Assembly (NCBI GenBank): GCA_944322585.1
Contig: CALUPB010000008.1
Span: 1-64,000 of the forward strand
Reading direction: 5' to 3'
DNA length: 64,000 nucleotides
Source: an uncultured Bacteroidales bacterium
Lineage (GTDB): Bacteria > Bacteroidota > Bacteroidia > Bacteroidales > UBA932
The notes beneath the pieces are model-generated. The model searched no databases. It saw only the letters and a list, made by a program, of their open reading frames with translations, and was not told the origin of the DNA. The position numbers and the translations under genes are program-made. Of the stretch, positions 16,946 through 26,858 are shown one piece after another. Numbering within the stretch: the first letter of the stretch is position 1; each line of letters starts with the position of its first letter.

Positions 16946-17521
16946 TCATACAAGCCTGCCGTCTACCTTATTCCAGTCCGTAAGTTCAAGACAGGCCTCC
17001 ACAAATGCTGGCCGGCGGTTACGGTAGTCAATATAATATGCATGTTCCCATACATCCACTGTCATCAGAGGCACAAGACCGTCAGTCATTGGATTTCCGG
17101 CATTCTGCTTCTGGACTATGGACAGATGTCCGGACTTGTCTTCCACAAGCCAGGCCCATCCGGAACCGAACAGACCCACGGCTGCCTTCGAGAATTCCTC
17201 GCGGAACCTGTCTGCCGAGCCGAAAGATTCTGCAAGTTTTGCAGCAAGCCTTTCAGGCATTTTTACAGGTTCAGCCGTAAGGGTAAGGAAAAAGAAGGTG
17301 TGGTTCCATGTCTGGGCGGCATTGTTGAAAATCGCCCCGTCCGATTTCATGACTATCCCGTCAAGCGGCATATCCTCATAAGGAGTGCCTTCTATCAGCC
17401 TGTTGAGATTGTCGATATAGGTCTGCAGATGCTTCCCGTAATGGTATTCAAACGTCTCTTTGCTCATTCTCGGAGCAAGTGCATCAGACGCATAAGGGAG
17501 TTCCGGTAAAAAATGTTTCAT
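16946..17521 (-). CDS. sodB: Fe/Mn superoxide dismutase
   Basis: 191 residues, full length and without a signal, so cytoplasmic. It dismutates superoxide to oxygen and hydrogen peroxide. The four metal ligands are visible: His27 (FEYHYGKH), His74 (NNAAQTWNHTFF), and Asp156 and His160 (DVWEH). The Gln69/Gln70 region and FGSGWAWLV are typical of iron or cambialistic enzymes, but metal preference cannot be settled by eye. It is monocistronic, with a -7 box upstream (17548-17555) and a strong terminator downstream. Confidence 0.96.
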   Translation of the reverse strand: MKHFLPELPYASDALAPRMSKETFEYHYGKHLQTYIDNLNRLIEGTPYEDMPLDGIVMKSDGAIFNNAAQTWNHTFFFLTLTAEPVKMPERLAAKLAESFGSADRFREEFSKAAVGLFGSGWAWLVEDKSGHLSIVQKQNAGNPMTDGLVPLMTVDVWEHAYYIDYRNRRPAFVEACLELTDWNKVDGRLV

Positions 17522-17547
17522 GATATTGATGTATTAACCTATCCGTA

Positions 17548-17555
17548 CAAAGATA
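17548..17555 (-). promoter_or_regulatory. -7 box of the sodB promoter
   Basis: CAAAGATA on the plus strand reads TATCTTTG on the minus strand, an exact TAnnTTTG match, 27 nt before the sodB start. A clear TTTG -33 element is not seen. Confidence 0.6.
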
Positions 17556-17640
17556 ACATTTATATCCGTAAAATCACGGCCGCATTCAAGAACCGTTTAT
17601 TTTTTTTGCAAAAAAATCAGACAGCTTCTGAATAATATGC

Positions 17641-17648
17641 TATTTTTG
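17641..17648 (+). promoter_or_regulatory. -7 box upstream of the cysteine hydrolase gene
   Basis: TATTTTTG matches TAnnTTTG, 18 nt before the ATG at 17666. The T-rich tract ending TTTG at 17605-17608 lies too far away for normal spacing. Confidence 0.55.
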
Positions 17649-17665
17649 CGGGAAATTTACAGACA

Positions 17666-18217
17666 ATGGAAAAATTGACAAAACCGGCAATCCTCGTCGT
17701 TGACATGCTCAACGACTTCGTGACAGGTTCGCTCGCATGCGAGCGAGGCAAGGCTATCGTACCCGCAACCGCACAGCTTCTCGACGCTGCCCGCAAGGCA
17801 GGCGTACCTGTGATATTCTGCAACGACGCCCATATCGCAGGCATAGACAGGGAACTGGAAATCTGGGGAGACCATGCAATCGCAGGAACCCCGGGAGCCG
17901 AGGTCATTCCTGAACTCAAGGTCTCCGACAAGGACTATATCGTCCCTAAACGGCGCTACAGCGGATTCTTCCAGACCGATCTGGATATCCTTCTCAGGGA
18001 ACTGGGTGTGAAGACCGTAATAATGACCGGACTTCATGCACACATGTGTGTCCGTCACACTTCCGCCGACGCATTCTGTCTCGGCTACGACGTCGTAGTC
18101 GCAAAGGAAGCCACCGACTCGTTCACGGAAGAAGACTACAAGGCAGGTCTGGCATACCTGAAGACCTGCTACGGGGCAGATGCATACAGCAACGAGGAAC
18201 TGATTGCGGCATTCTGA
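17666..18217 (+). CDS. isochorismatase-family cysteine hydrolase
   Basis: 183 residues, cytoplasmic. The catalytic triad of the isochorismatase/nicotinamidase fold is present: Asp13 (LVVDMLNDF), Lys95 (VPKRRYSGF) and Cys128 (HMCVRHTSADA). Members hydrolyse amides or ethers such as nicotinamide, carbamoylsarcosine or isochorismate. The nicotinamidase metal-site pattern (DxHxxxH) is not evident, since the equivalent region reads FCNDAHIAGID, so I do not call it PncA. It stands alone: the next gene is convergent, 61 nt away. Confidence 0.88.
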   Translation: MEKLTKPAILVVDMLNDFVTGSLACERGKAIVPATAQLLDAARKAGVPVIFCNDAHIAGIDRELEIWGDHAIAGTPGAEVIPELKVSDKDYIVPKRRYSGFFQTDLDILLRELGVKTVIMTGLHAHMCVRHTSADAFCLGYDVVVAKEATDSFTEEDYKAGLAYLKTCYGADAYSNEELIAAF

Positions 18218-18278
18218 TGTCTTCCGGGACGGACGGAAGTAAAGAAGAGGCCGAATTCGATTCTGTCACGGGATACCG

Positions 18279-18959
18279 TCAAATAAAGATGAACAGCAGA
18301 GGAATGATTATTCCGGCAATCAGTTCGATGCCACCCCTGCCCCACAGACCTTTCGGCCCTTTGAGCATAATGATGCCGGTGACGGTTATCAGTACCAACG
18401 ACACGGCAAAAATGTCCGAAAACCATGTCCACCAGCGGGACGGGTTGTAGTGCAGTCTGCTGAACGCCCCGAGTACAGGCCTCTTGCGGAGTTTCTCATA
18501 TACGGCCGTCCCGTCGGCAAGATCTATGTCAAGCGACGAACCTCCCTTGAAAAAAATCTTGACGCCCGTCTCGCCGGTTGCAGAATGGCGGGTATAACTC
18601 TCCCTCTCCGGCAATTGCGAGACAAAAGAAAGCAGGCACTCCCTGTCGGTATCGGCGGCTTTCATCGGGAAGTGTCCGTCCAGGACAATATCGTATCTCT
18701 TGAGGGAATAGTTGGAATTGAAATCCCTCTTGTGATTGAGACATATTCCGGACACTGCATAAATGATGATGACTCCGGCAAAGAAAAAGGAGAGGTCGCG
18801 GTGCACTGCCCGCGACCATTTCCTTATCAGCGATCCGCGGGACTGTCTGACGGCGCGGCCTTCAGCCCCCGCATGCGCCGCGGAAGCGGCGGAACCGTTG
18901 AGTACGTCACCGGCTGCCGGAGCGCCACTGCCATCCCGGACGTTATTCTTCCGGCTCAT
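18279..18959 (-). CDS. PepSY-domain membrane protein
   Basis: 226 residues. A polar Gly/Ala/Ser-rich N-terminal tail of about 45 residues is followed by RKWSRAVHRDLSFFFAGVIIIYAVSGICLNH, the first membrane helix of PepSY_TM proteins. A periplasmic PepSY segment follows (about 85-155, with VKIFFKGGSSLDIDLADGTAVYEK), then LHYNPSRWWTWFSDIFAVSLVLITVTGIIM and a last helix at the C-terminus. PepSY_TM proteins occur with metal-uptake and membrane redox systems. The gene overlaps the upstream lipoprotein gene by 17 nt, so they form one unit. The long N-terminal tail is odd; translation might start later. Confidence 0.82.
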   Translation of the reverse strand: MSRKNNVRDGSGAPAAGDVLNGSAASAAHAGAEGRAVRQSRGSLIRKWSRAVHRDLSFFFAGVIIIYAVSGICLNHKRDFNSNYSLKRYDIVLDGHFPMKAADTDRECLLSFVSQLPERESYTRHSATGETGVKIFFKGGSSLDIDLADGTAVYEKLRKRPVLGAFSRLHYNPSRWWTWFSDIFAVSLVLITVTGIIMLKGPKGLWGRGGIELIAGIIIPLLFIFI

Positions 18960-19473
18960 AGCTGTACGCCTCTATCGTATAGTTGCTCCAGTAATTCTTG
19001 CCTGTCCTGGCAAAACGTGCCGCTATGGAATCCCTCAGTGCGGTAATCTGTTCCTTCAGGACAGCGACAGCTTCAGGATTTCCTCCGTCAGGAGCCTTCA
19101 GACTCTCGTCCAGACGGTATTCCCAGTCGGCAAGGAATACACTGTCCACCCTCTGTTCGTTCAACACGCCTTCCACAGTAACGTAAGAATATTTAAGGCC
19201 TTCGTCAAATGATACGAGATCCCCGTCTGCAATCACATTGATGGCGTTGAGACTGTCATCGCTCACGAGCGTGATATGGTTCGCTCCCTGAAGGCAGACA
19301 TCCACACAGAAACCCCTTACGGAAAGTGTATCCCCGCTTTTCATATCTTCGATCACCTTTGCAAGTTCTTCCATACCGATGGTCTCACGGCTGTTCCTGG
19401 AAGTGTTCCCGCAGGAAACGGCCATTACAGCGGCAGATACAGCCGCAACAAAGAAAAAAATCCGTCTCTTCAT
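18943..19473 (-). CDS. small lipoprotein with an OB-like region, partner of the PepSY protein
   Basis: 176 residues with a lipoprotein signal (lipobox AVSC, Cys21). The segment DTLSVRGFCVDVCLQGANHITLVSDD resembles the OB-fold core of DUF4920-type proteins, with GFCVDVC where those have a metal-binding GxVxDVC stretch; I hold this loosely. The C-terminal half is charged and helical (PEAVAVLKEQITALRDSI) and ends SYEPEE. It overlaps the following PepSY_TM gene. Together they suggest a small envelope metal or redox function, unproven. Confidence 0.7.
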   Translation of the reverse strand: MKRRIFFFVAAVSAAVMAVSCGNTSRNSRETIGMEELAKVIEDMKSGDTLSVRGFCVDVCLQGANHITLVSDDSLNAINVIADGDLVSFDEGLKYSYVTVEGVLNEQRVDSVFLADWEYRLDESLKAPDGGNPEAVAVLKEQITALRDSIAARFARTGKNYWSNYTIEAYSYEPEE

Positions 19474-19696
19474 TACAATTGTTTTTAAATCCGCCGCAAA
19501 GATAAGAAGATGTCCCCATTTTCCGAAAAATTTTTCTTCCTGACAGCGGCGTCGCGTTAACGGAAAAGGACATTTTCCGGAAATCGGTTAAAAGTCCATA
19601 CGGATATCGCGGTTTTGAGGACAAATCACAACAAAACGGCACCTCAGGCTTGCGAATCATTATTTTTGGGGATTTCATTATATAGACTATTATTCC

Positions 19697-19704
19697 TATA
19701 TTTG
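19697..19704 (+). promoter_or_regulatory. -7 box of the SusC/SusD locus
   Basis: TATATTTG matches TAnnTTTG and is followed by a C-run. The susC-like ATG is 33 nt downstream at 19737. The nearest TTTG upstream (19665-19668) is spaced about 28 nt away, longer than usual. The gap 19474-19736 holds nothing else I can identify. Confidence 0.55.
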
Positions 19705-19736
19705 CCCCCCTGAAAACGAAAACAAGGGCGAACAAG

Positions 19737-22700
19737 ATGACGAAATCCAACATTATCATACTGTTACTGAGCCTGTTGTGTTTCAGCGCTATCGCACAGA
19801 ACAGTAAAGTACCCCCTCTGAAACGGACTCTCATAGGAGTAGTCAAAGACGAGGCCGGTAAAGGTCTCCCAGGAGCCGTAGTCTATGTCAAGGGACATGA
19901 AACCATAGGTACGGAGACCGACAAGTACGGCAATTTCACGCTGCAGAACATCCCGGAAGGAAACCAGACCCTTATTTTCTCCATGCTCGGCATGGAGGAG
20001 GTGGAGATTGCATATACGGGACAGGAAAGCACGGTCGTGACCCTCAAGGAAGAGGCGGCAAGTCTGGATGATGTAGTGGTAACAGGTATCATAACAAGGC
20101 ACCGCAACAGTTTCACCGGCTCCGCGTCGACATTTTCCGGACAGGAGCTGAAAATAATAGGCAACTCCAACATTCTCCAGAGTCTCAAGACATTAGAGCC
20201 GTCAATGAATATCGTGGAAAACAATCTCCGCGGGGCGGACCCGAACACGATGCCTGATCTGGAGATACGGGGAAAGACAAGTATCGTAGGCGAACTGTCT
20301 TCTGACTATGAAAACGTCCCCAACCAGCCTCTTTTCATCCTCGACGGAATGGAAGTGACCATCGAGACCATCATGAACCTCAATATAGACAGGGTCAAGA
20401 GCGTCACTGTGCTGAAGGATGCCGCATCTACCGCAATCTACGGTTCCAAAGCCGCCAACGGAGTCATTGTCGTGGAGACCATACCTCCTGAACCGGGCCA
20501 GCTCAGGGTAAGCTATTCAGGTAATTTCGGAATACAGTTCCCCGACCTGAGCGACTACAACCTGATGAATGCCGAAGAGAAACTCACCTTCGAGCGCCTT
20601 GCCGGCAGGTACACATCCAAAAGCGAGAACGAATCACCGGAACAGGACGCTCTCGACGCCCTCTATTACTCAAGGCTCAAGGCAGTGCGGCAGGGTGTCG
20701 ACTCCTACTGGCTTGCCGAACCGCTCAGGACCGTGTTCAACCATTCACACAACCTGTACATAGACGGAGGAGACCAGAACATGCAGTACGGCATAGGGGT
20801 GAACTACGGCAACGAGAAAGGAGTGATGAAAGGTTCCGACAGGGATATTGTAGGAGGAAACATCCAGGTAAGGTACCGCAAGGGCAGGTTCACCTTCTCC
20901 AACAATTTCAACATGAGCCTCGTCAACTCCAGCACGGAACCGGTGTCGTTCAGCCAGTTCGCCAATGCCAACCCTTATTACAGGAAAAGGAACCCGGACG
21001 GCTCCGTCCCTCTTCTTCTCGAAGACATCGACATCGCAGGACAGTCCATATACAATCCTCTTGCCCTGTTCAACATCCCCAACACCAACGACAACAATGA
21101 CCTCACATTCTCGGACCAGATGGATCTCACATGGAGGTTCTGGAATGCATTCACCATAAAGGGGACTTTAGGCATCAGCAACAACTCTTCCGAAAGCGAG
21201 GCTTTCCAGTCGCCCGACCACCCGGACTTCATCGGAAGCCTTGCCGACAAGAAAGGTCTCTACAGCACCTCGAAGACCACCAATTTCTCCTACAACGGCC
21301 GGATCGTATTCAGCTACGGAAAACTTTTCGGAGCTTATCATAACTTCAGCGCCAACGCCGCCTGGGACTTCAGCAGCAAGGACACGAAGCGGACCGGATA
21401 CAGCGTGACCGGATTTGTCGGGAACCAGCACCGCAATCCGGAATTCTCCTCCGGATTCAACCAGGGGGACAAACCTGAATATTCGACAACGACATCCCGC
21501 TCGACAGGTTTCCTTCTCAGTGCCAACTACGCATTCAAGAGCAGGTACATGTTCGACTTCAACTACAGGCTCGACGGGTCGTCGGTATTCGGTGCGCAAA
21601 GGATGTTCACCGGCACATGGTCGGCAGGTATCGCATGGGACATAAGCAATGAGGCCTGGTTCAAGGTCAAATGGATAGACTACCTCAAGCTCAGATATTC
21701 TGCGGGAAATCCCGGCAACCAGAATTTCGATGCCTACATGTCTTCGGGGATATACGAATATAATCCCGATTATACCAACATATTCGGAGAAAGCGCGATC
21801 ATCCAGAAAGTCGCTAACCGCGACCTTGCATGGCAGAAGACATTGGACCAGAACTGGGGACTCGACTTCACGGCCTGGGATGACAGGATACGTCTCGGTG
21901 TCGACTATTATTACAAGAACACCGACCCTCTCCTCGTATCCATATCCCTTCCGCCGTCCGCCGGACAGACAAGGGTCTACACCAATCTCGGAGGCCAGAT
22001 ATCCCAGGGATTTTCGGGGACATTCAATGTCGTCGCCCTCAGGACACAGACGATGAGGCTCGGAGTGAATTTCACGTTCGCCCAGAACAAGTCGAAATAC
22101 GTGAACATCGGAGACCAGCTCGAATTCATGAACGAGAAAGGCAGTTCCGAGGTTCTCAGAAGATATTATGACGGGGCGAGCCCGGACGACATATGGGCTG
22201 TGCGCTCACTCGGCATAGACCCTGCCACAGGACGGGAGATATTCCTCACCAAAGAAGGGGAATACACTTTCCAGTACGATGCCGACGATGAAGTGAAAGT
22301 CGGTTCCACGGCACCTGATCTCGAAGGCATAATAGGCGTTTCCTTCTATTGGGGACAGTTCTCGGCTGCTATCAACTGCCGTTACGAATTCGGCGGCCAG
22401 ATATTCGCCTCCGCCCTTTACGACAAGGTGGAGAACATCAGCGAGGAAGAGCTGTACTACAATGTCGACAGACGCGCCCTTTACGACAGGTGGCAGAAAC
22501 CCGGGGACAATGCCAGCTTCAAGGCCATCGACAATCTCGACTCCACCCCGATGTCGTCGAGATTCGTACTGGACAACAATGTATTCACACTCGAATCGAT
22601 ATCAGTAGGATACGACACATCGGCACGCTGGCTTCAGAAGATACGTGTCCAGGGAGCGTCAATACGGCTTTATGCCAACAACATCTGGAGGATAGCCTCC

Positions 22701-22772
22701 GTAAAGGAAGAGAGAGGTATCGAATATCCGTTCTCCAACAGCGTTTCCATGTCAATCAGCCTGAGGTTCTGA
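19737..22772 (+). CDS. SusC/RagA-family TonB-linked outer membrane transporter
   Basis: 1011 residues. It has a signal peptide (about 1-21, ending AIAQ), a carboxypeptidase-regulatory-like domain (about 34-110: LIGVVKDEAGKGLPGAVVYV), a TonB box-like DDVVVTG near 115, a plug domain to about 250 (LFILDGMEVTIETIMNLNIDRVKSVTVLKDAASTAIYGSKAANGVIVV read in two parts), then a large beta-barrel ending in MSISLRF. No N-terminal STN domain is present, so it is not a FecA-type signalling receptor. It pairs with the SusD-like protein encoded 56 nt downstream for TonB-driven import of large ligands. No glycosidase accompanies it; the locus instead has a metalloprotease. Confidence 0.94.
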   Translation: MTKSNIIILLLSLLCFSAIAQNSKVPPLKRTLIGVVKDEAGKGLPGAVVYVKGHETIGTETDKYGNFTLQNIPEGNQTLIFSMLGMEEVEIAYTGQESTVVTLKEEAASLDDVVVTGIITRHRNSFTGSASTFSGQELKIIGNSNILQSLKTLEPSMNIVENNLRGADPNTMPDLEIRGKTSIVGELSSDYENVPNQPLFILDGMEVTIETIMNLNIDRVKSVTVLKDAASTAIYGSKAANGVIVVETIPPEPGQLRVSYSGNFGIQFPDLSDYNLMNAEEKLTFERLAGRYTSKSENESPEQDALDALYYSRLKAVRQGVDSYWLAEPLRTVFNHSHNLYIDGGDQNMQYGIGVNYGNEKGVMKGSDRDIVGGNIQVRYRKGRFTFSNNFNMSLVNSSTEPVSFSQFANANPYYRKRNPDGSVPLLLEDIDIAGQSIYNPLALFNIPNTNDNNDLTFSDQMDLTWRFWNAFTIKGTLGISNNSSESEAFQSPDHPDFIGSLADKKGLYSTSKTTNFSYNGRIVFSYGKLFGAYHNFSANAAWDFSSKDTKRTGYSVTGFVGNQHRNPEFSSGFNQGDKPEYSTTTSRSTGFLLSANYAFKSRYMFDFNYRLDGSSVFGAQRMFTGTWSAGIAWDISNEAWFKVKWIDYLKLRYSAGNPGNQNFDAYMSSGIYEYNPDYTNIFGESAIIQKVANRDLAWQKTLDQNWGLDFTAWDDRIRLGVDYYYKNTDPLLVSISLPPSAGQTRVYTNLGGQISQGFSGTFNVVALRTQTMRLGVNFTFAQNKSKYVNIGDQLEFMNEKGSSEVLRRYYDGASPDDIWAVRSLGIDPATGREIFLTKEGEYTFQYDADDEVKVGSTAPDLEGIIGVSFYWGQFSAAINCRYEFGGQIFASALYDKVENISEEELYYNVDRRALYDRWQKPGDNASFKAIDNLDSTPMSSRFVLDNNVFTLESISVGYDTSARWLQKIRVQGASIRLYANNIWRIASVKEERGIEYPFSNSVSMSISLRF

Positions 22773-22828
22773 CACTGCGGACACATCCGCCAGACCTTAA
22801 ACTATATACGATACCGGTTATAAAAGAA

Positions 22829-24313
22829 ATGCACATGATGAATATCAGGAACATATACAGAATAGCGACAGTGCTGGCCGTTTCCTTTGCCCTGCTCTCC
22901 TGCCGGGCATGGCTCTCGGTGGATTCCGAGGACAGGATCATGGAAGACGAGCTTTTCAAGGATACCGACGGTTTCTACACCGCCCTCAACGGAATCTATG
23001 TGGACCTTGTAAACGCCAACCTGTATTCCGGAACTTTCGGCCCGTCTTCCCCGGATGTTCTAGCACAGTATTACGACACCGAAGCGGACAACCATACGTT
23101 CGGGTCCCTTGCCCTCTATCAGAACGAAGCCAAACGACTTGCCGTCAGCAATGCCTGGACGAGGGCATACCTGATGATACTGAACGCCAACAAGATCCTC
23201 GAACACTGCGAGACAGCTTCCGGAACCATACTGAACGTAACGGACTATAATATAATAAAAGGGGAATGCCTCGGACTGAGAGCCCTTCTCCATTTCGAGC
23301 TGTTCAGATATTTCGGGCCTGTCTACACAGTGTCTCCAGGCGCCGATGCCATACCTTACATGGACGTCTCCGACCCTCAGGTCATGCCTGTACTGAAGGC
23401 TACCGAGGCCGCAGAACGCATTCTGGACGACCTTGACAAGGCCGCCTCCCTGCTTGGAGAAAGCGATCCCGTAATCACACTCGGGAAAAACGAGACGGAC
23501 AACGGAGGAAGGAACCTGTACAGCTACAGGAACCTGAGGCTGAACTATTTCGCGGTAAAGGCACTGGCAGCGAGAGTGAACATGTATCTCGGATACGACA
23601 GCAACAGGGAGGAGGCCCTGAGGCTCGCGGAGGAAGTGATTTCTGAAGCGGCGGAATTCTTCCCGTTCTCCACGAGGGACGAAGTGACAGGACAGGCCGC
23701 AATCGGAGCCGTGACGGAATCGGCCGAAGACAGGATACTTTCTTCCGATGTCCTGTTTGCCGTCTACAATGTCCGCAGGGGCGAAGACATATACGAGAAA
23801 TATTTCTCCAACTCCCTTGAGGCCACCAACCTGCTCGCCATCTCCGGCAACGGCTACCGGAACCTCTACCCTGAAGAAGGGGATCTGAGGACATACCAGT
23901 GGGAGAGCACAAAGGACGTCCTCGGCAACGACATCATGAGTTTCGTAAAGTATGAGGCTATGGAAGTGGACGGAAAGAACTACCCGTACATGATACCTGT
24001 CATCCGGATGTCGGAAATGTACCTCATTGCAGCCGAATGCTATGCGGACAAGGACGACGGGCTCGCCTATGCAAGGCTCAACTTCCTCCGGAACGCGAGA
24101 ATGACATCATCCGTATCCACGAACATCCTGTCCAACATAGAGAACGAATACATGCGCGAGTTCGCCGGCGAAGGACAGCTGTTCTGGTACTACAAGAGAA
24201 ACAACATGCCGTCGATCCCGGCCATTTACGACAGGTCCAGGCCTAACATATCCATGTCCACAGCAAACTATGTCTTCGAACTTCCGCAGTCCGAAGACGG
24301 TTTCAGGGACTGA
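22829..24313 (+). CDS. SusD/RagB-family surface lipoprotein
   Basis: 494 residues from the ATG at 22829; two further in-frame ATGs follow at 22835 and 22838. The frame is open back to 22349 inside susC, but only the start here gives a signal with lipobox ALLSC (Cys25). Typical SusD features: DTDGFYTALNGIYVDLVN, the helical TPR-like core (AYLMILNANKILEHC, LRALLHFELFRYFGP), NYFAVKALAARVNMYLG, and MSEMYLIAAECYA near the C-terminus. It forms the lid of the SusC channel and selects ligand. The ligand cannot be read from sequence. Confidence 0.93.
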   Translation: MHMMNIRNIYRIATVLAVSFALLSCRAWLSVDSEDRIMEDELFKDTDGFYTALNGIYVDLVNANLYSGTFGPSSPDVLAQYYDTEADNHTFGSLALYQNEAKRLAVSNAWTRAYLMILNANKILEHCETASGTILNVTDYNIIKGECLGLRALLHFELFRYFGPVYTVSPGADAIPYMDVSDPQVMPVLKATEAAERILDDLDKAASLLGESDPVITLGKNETDNGGRNLYSYRNLRLNYFAVKALAARVNMYLGYDSNREEALRLAEEVISEAAEFFPFSTRDEVTGQAAIGAVTESAEDRILSSDVLFAVYNVRRGEDIYEKYFSNSLEATNLLAISGNGYRNLYPEEGDLRTYQWESTKDVLGNDIMSFVKYEAMEVDGKNYPYMIPVIRMSEMYLIAAECYADKDDGLAYARLNFLRNARMTSSVSTNILSNIENEYMREFAGEGQLFWYYKRNNMPSIPAIYDRSRPNISMSTANYVFELPQSEDGFRD

Positions 24314-24346
24314 CACGGGGAACAGCTGAAATAACGGAGACAAGCA

Positions 24347-25135
24347 ATGGAAAGACACATAAAGACAATACGCCCGGCAGCAGCCATGCTGCGCCTGTCC
24401 GCTGCCATGATGGCCGTGTCCGCAGTGGCATGCACGGACAACCTGGAAAAATACAACGGAGAAGCAGGCATATATTTTGCCATGCGGGTCGAGGATTCGG
24501 CTGTAAATACCGACACCCTCTACAGCGAGACTTCTTCCCTGCCTTTCATCGTCACAGATGACGACATGGCCGTATTCAACCTCAAGGTCAAGATACTCGG
24601 TGCCGTTTCCGACAGGGACAGACAGATAAGCATAGAAGTGGTCCCTGAAGAAACCGATGCGCTTGCGGAAGACTACGATCCGCTGCTTCCCGGATACACT
24701 CTGCCCGCAGGAGCCGTCTTCGGCAGCATACCAATCACCTTCCACCGTACGGCTTCCCTTGAGGGACAGGAAAGAAGGCTTACGGTCCGGCTGGTCGAAA
24801 ACAGCGATTTCGCCCTGCCGATTACCATGTGGAGAAACTCGTCCGACGAATACGTCAACGTTGTCAGACACACCATCGTCATAAGTGACAAATACGTTCA
24901 GCTGCCCGGATATGCGGTGGGATACTTCGGGCCGTTCTCGGAAAAGAAAATGGCTCTCCTGCTCGAAGTCCTCGGACTCGAGATATCCGACTTCAACGAA
25001 GAGATGCCGTACACGCAGGCCAAGGCCTACGGACAGAAATTCGACAGATATCTCAAGGAGCAGAAGGCTGCCGGAAACACTGTCTACGAAGAAGACGGTG
25101 TAACCGAAATGACAGCGGGAGAATACATATACTGA
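24347..25135 (+). CDS. DUF4843-family lipoprotein
   Basis: 262 residues with a lipoprotein signal (Cys29 in SAVACTDN). The N-terminal half reads GEAGIYFAMRVEDS...FNLKVKILGAVSDRDRQISIEV, the beta-rich pattern of DUF4843 proteins, which resemble Calx-beta-like sandwiches. The C-terminal third includes YFGPFSEKKMALLLEVLGL and a charged helix. DUF4843 genes usually follow SusC/SusD together with a PKD-like lipoprotein, exactly as here. It is likely a surface-exposed accessory binding protein. Confidence 0.82.
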   Translation: MERHIKTIRPAAAMLRLSAAMMAVSAVACTDNLEKYNGEAGIYFAMRVEDSAVNTDTLYSETSSLPFIVTDDDMAVFNLKVKILGAVSDRDRQISIEVVPEETDALAEDYDPLLPGYTLPAGAVFGSIPITFHRTASLEGQERRLTVRLVENSDFALPITMWRNSSDEYVNVVRHTIVISDKYVQLPGYAVGYFGPFSEKKMALLLEVLGLEISDFNEEMPYTQAKAYGQKFDRYLKEQKAAGNTVYEEDGVTEMTAGEYIY

Positions 25136-25172
25136 CGGCAGGAAGCCGGTAACGACAAGAAACGGACATAAG

Positions 25173-26783
25173 ATGCAGACAATGAAAAAAGACAGGATAT
25201 ACAGGAAGATGCCGGGAAGCGCGGGAACGGCATTCCGGAAATACGGCAGGCCACTGTTCGTATTTGCGGCCGCCATCCTCGCGGCAGGCTGCTTCAGGGA
25301 TCTCGGAAACTATGACTACACCGACATCAACGAAGCAGTCATAGGGGACAGCGGCTTTTCATCCCCGTACAATATAAGGATAAACGAGACGCTGTCCATC
25401 CGGCCGGACATAACATTTACCCTCGACCCGGACGGGACCGGAGACTACACCTATGAATGGGTCGCCGTAGGACAGACGCTGTACCGGGGAGAACGGTTCA
25501 CCATAGGCACCGGGCGCGACCTCGATTATGTGATGAAGCTCGACGCGGACAACTACATACTGTATCTCAAGGTAACGGACAATGCCACGGGCATAGTCTA
25601 CAGCAAGGATGTGGAACTCAATGTAATGTCGCCTTATTCCACAGGATGGATGATGGCCGGCGAAGCCGGAGGGAAGGGACAGGTGGACATGATGTCGATA
25701 AGCGGTGACGTCATCTTCTATACCGGAGCCGTCACGATGGAGGACGGCATAAGTCTCGGACCGATAGAATGCATCTGGGTGGACAATGACACGTACACAA
25801 GCGACGACCGGGTATACATCGGGACTGCATCCGGTTCCTACAAGCTCGACAGATCCTCATTCTCCGGGTCTGCCGCCGGAGATATAAAATACTCCTTTGC
25901 CATAGATCCGGGAGAAGATACATACAGCCTTACAGACAGCGAACAGGTCAGGACGGACACCGCACCTCTCAGGCATTCCGTCATCATCAACGGAAGAGCC
26001 TATATCGTTTCCACGGAAGGAGGCATGATAGAGAACAGCTTCAGTTTCTATGAGGATGCCGACGGCAACCAGAGGGACATACATGTTGCAGACAGGATTA
26101 TCTGCAACCACAGCCAGTCCGGATGCAGGACAATGGTATTCTACAACACCGATGACAGGGAATTCTGTTATATCAGCGGCCTTTCCGTGGAAGGCATGAA
26201 GACACTCGGCGACGGAGAGGATGACCTTTTCAGCTGGAAGACCGGGAATGACTTCCCGGAAACCGGAGGGCTCGATTTCGTATCGTGCTGCAACTCGTTC
26301 TTCAGCAACGGACAGTCCGCCGCGATACTGAAAGTCCCGGATACGGACACATATTACATATACTGCATAACGGCCAACAGGAACCAGCCCGACATGATCA
26401 AGAACGGCAGATATGCTGTCGACAACGGAACGGCACCCGGCTTCGGGGATTCGCCTTCATACGCCATGACCACCAACCACGGATACATGCTGTATGCCTC
26501 CGGGAACACACTGTATGGATACAATTTCCGGAAAGAACCGCAGGAATGCACTGTCCTGCATACATTCGATGCTCCGGTCTGCTTCATTATGGCGGACAAC
26601 GAGACAGAGGAGAAATACGATGACTGCATATATGTGGCGACATATGACGACAGCAGGGAAAGAAGCGGAATCCTGTACAAGTTCCGGATGACGGACTCTC
26701 CGGACAGGATGGAGCTGACACTTGCCGAAACATGGGACGAAGGCCTTCTGAAAATACACGACATGTATTACAAGACTTTCTGA
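25173..26783 (+). CDS. PKD-like family lipoprotein
   Basis: 536 residues. An extended n-region precedes a hydrophobic segment and lipobox AAGC (Cys40); a start at the Met near 25182 or 25209 is also possible. The PKD-like part (about 60-150) has the YTYEWVA and YILYLKVTDNATG pattern of the PKD fold. The rest is a beta-propeller-like C-terminal region rich in Asp, Gly and Tyr. These proteins occur in SusC-SusD-DUF4843-PKD-metalloprotease loci of Bacteroidales and are presumed to bind the cognate ligand at the surface. It lies 37 nt after the DUF4843 gene. Confidence 0.83.
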   Translation: MQTMKKDRIYRKMPGSAGTAFRKYGRPLFVFAAAILAAGCFRDLGNYDYTDINEAVIGDSGFSSPYNIRINETLSIRPDITFTLDPDGTGDYTYEWVAVGQTLYRGERFTIGTGRDLDYVMKLDADNYILYLKVTDNATGIVYSKDVELNVMSPYSTGWMMAGEAGGKGQVDMMSISGDVIFYTGAVTMEDGISLGPIECIWVDNDTYTSDDRVYIGTASGSYKLDRSSFSGSAAGDIKYSFAIDPGEDTYSLTDSEQVRTDTAPLRHSVIINGRAYIVSTEGGMIENSFSFYEDADGNQRDIHVADRIICNHSQSGCRTMVFYNTDDREFCYISGLSVEGMKTLGDGEDDLFSWKTGNDFPETGGLDFVSCCNSFFSNGQSAAILKVPDTDTYYIYCITANRNQPDMIKNGRYAVDNGTAPGFGDSPSYAMTTNHGYMLYASGNTLYGYNFRKEPQECTVLHTFDAPVCFIMADNETEEKYDDCIYVATYDDSRERSGILYKFRMTDSPDRMELTLAETWDEGLLKIHDMYYKTF

Positions 26784-26858
26784 CCGTCTTCCGGGCGGTA
26801 GCCGGAAACAGTGATGATACGGAATACAGGAATAACAACAATAAACAACAGTTAGAAG

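Noticed and set aside
22349..22828. N-terminal extension of the SusD-like frame
   Set aside because: It lies inside susC in another frame; only the start at 22829 gives a lipoprotein signal.
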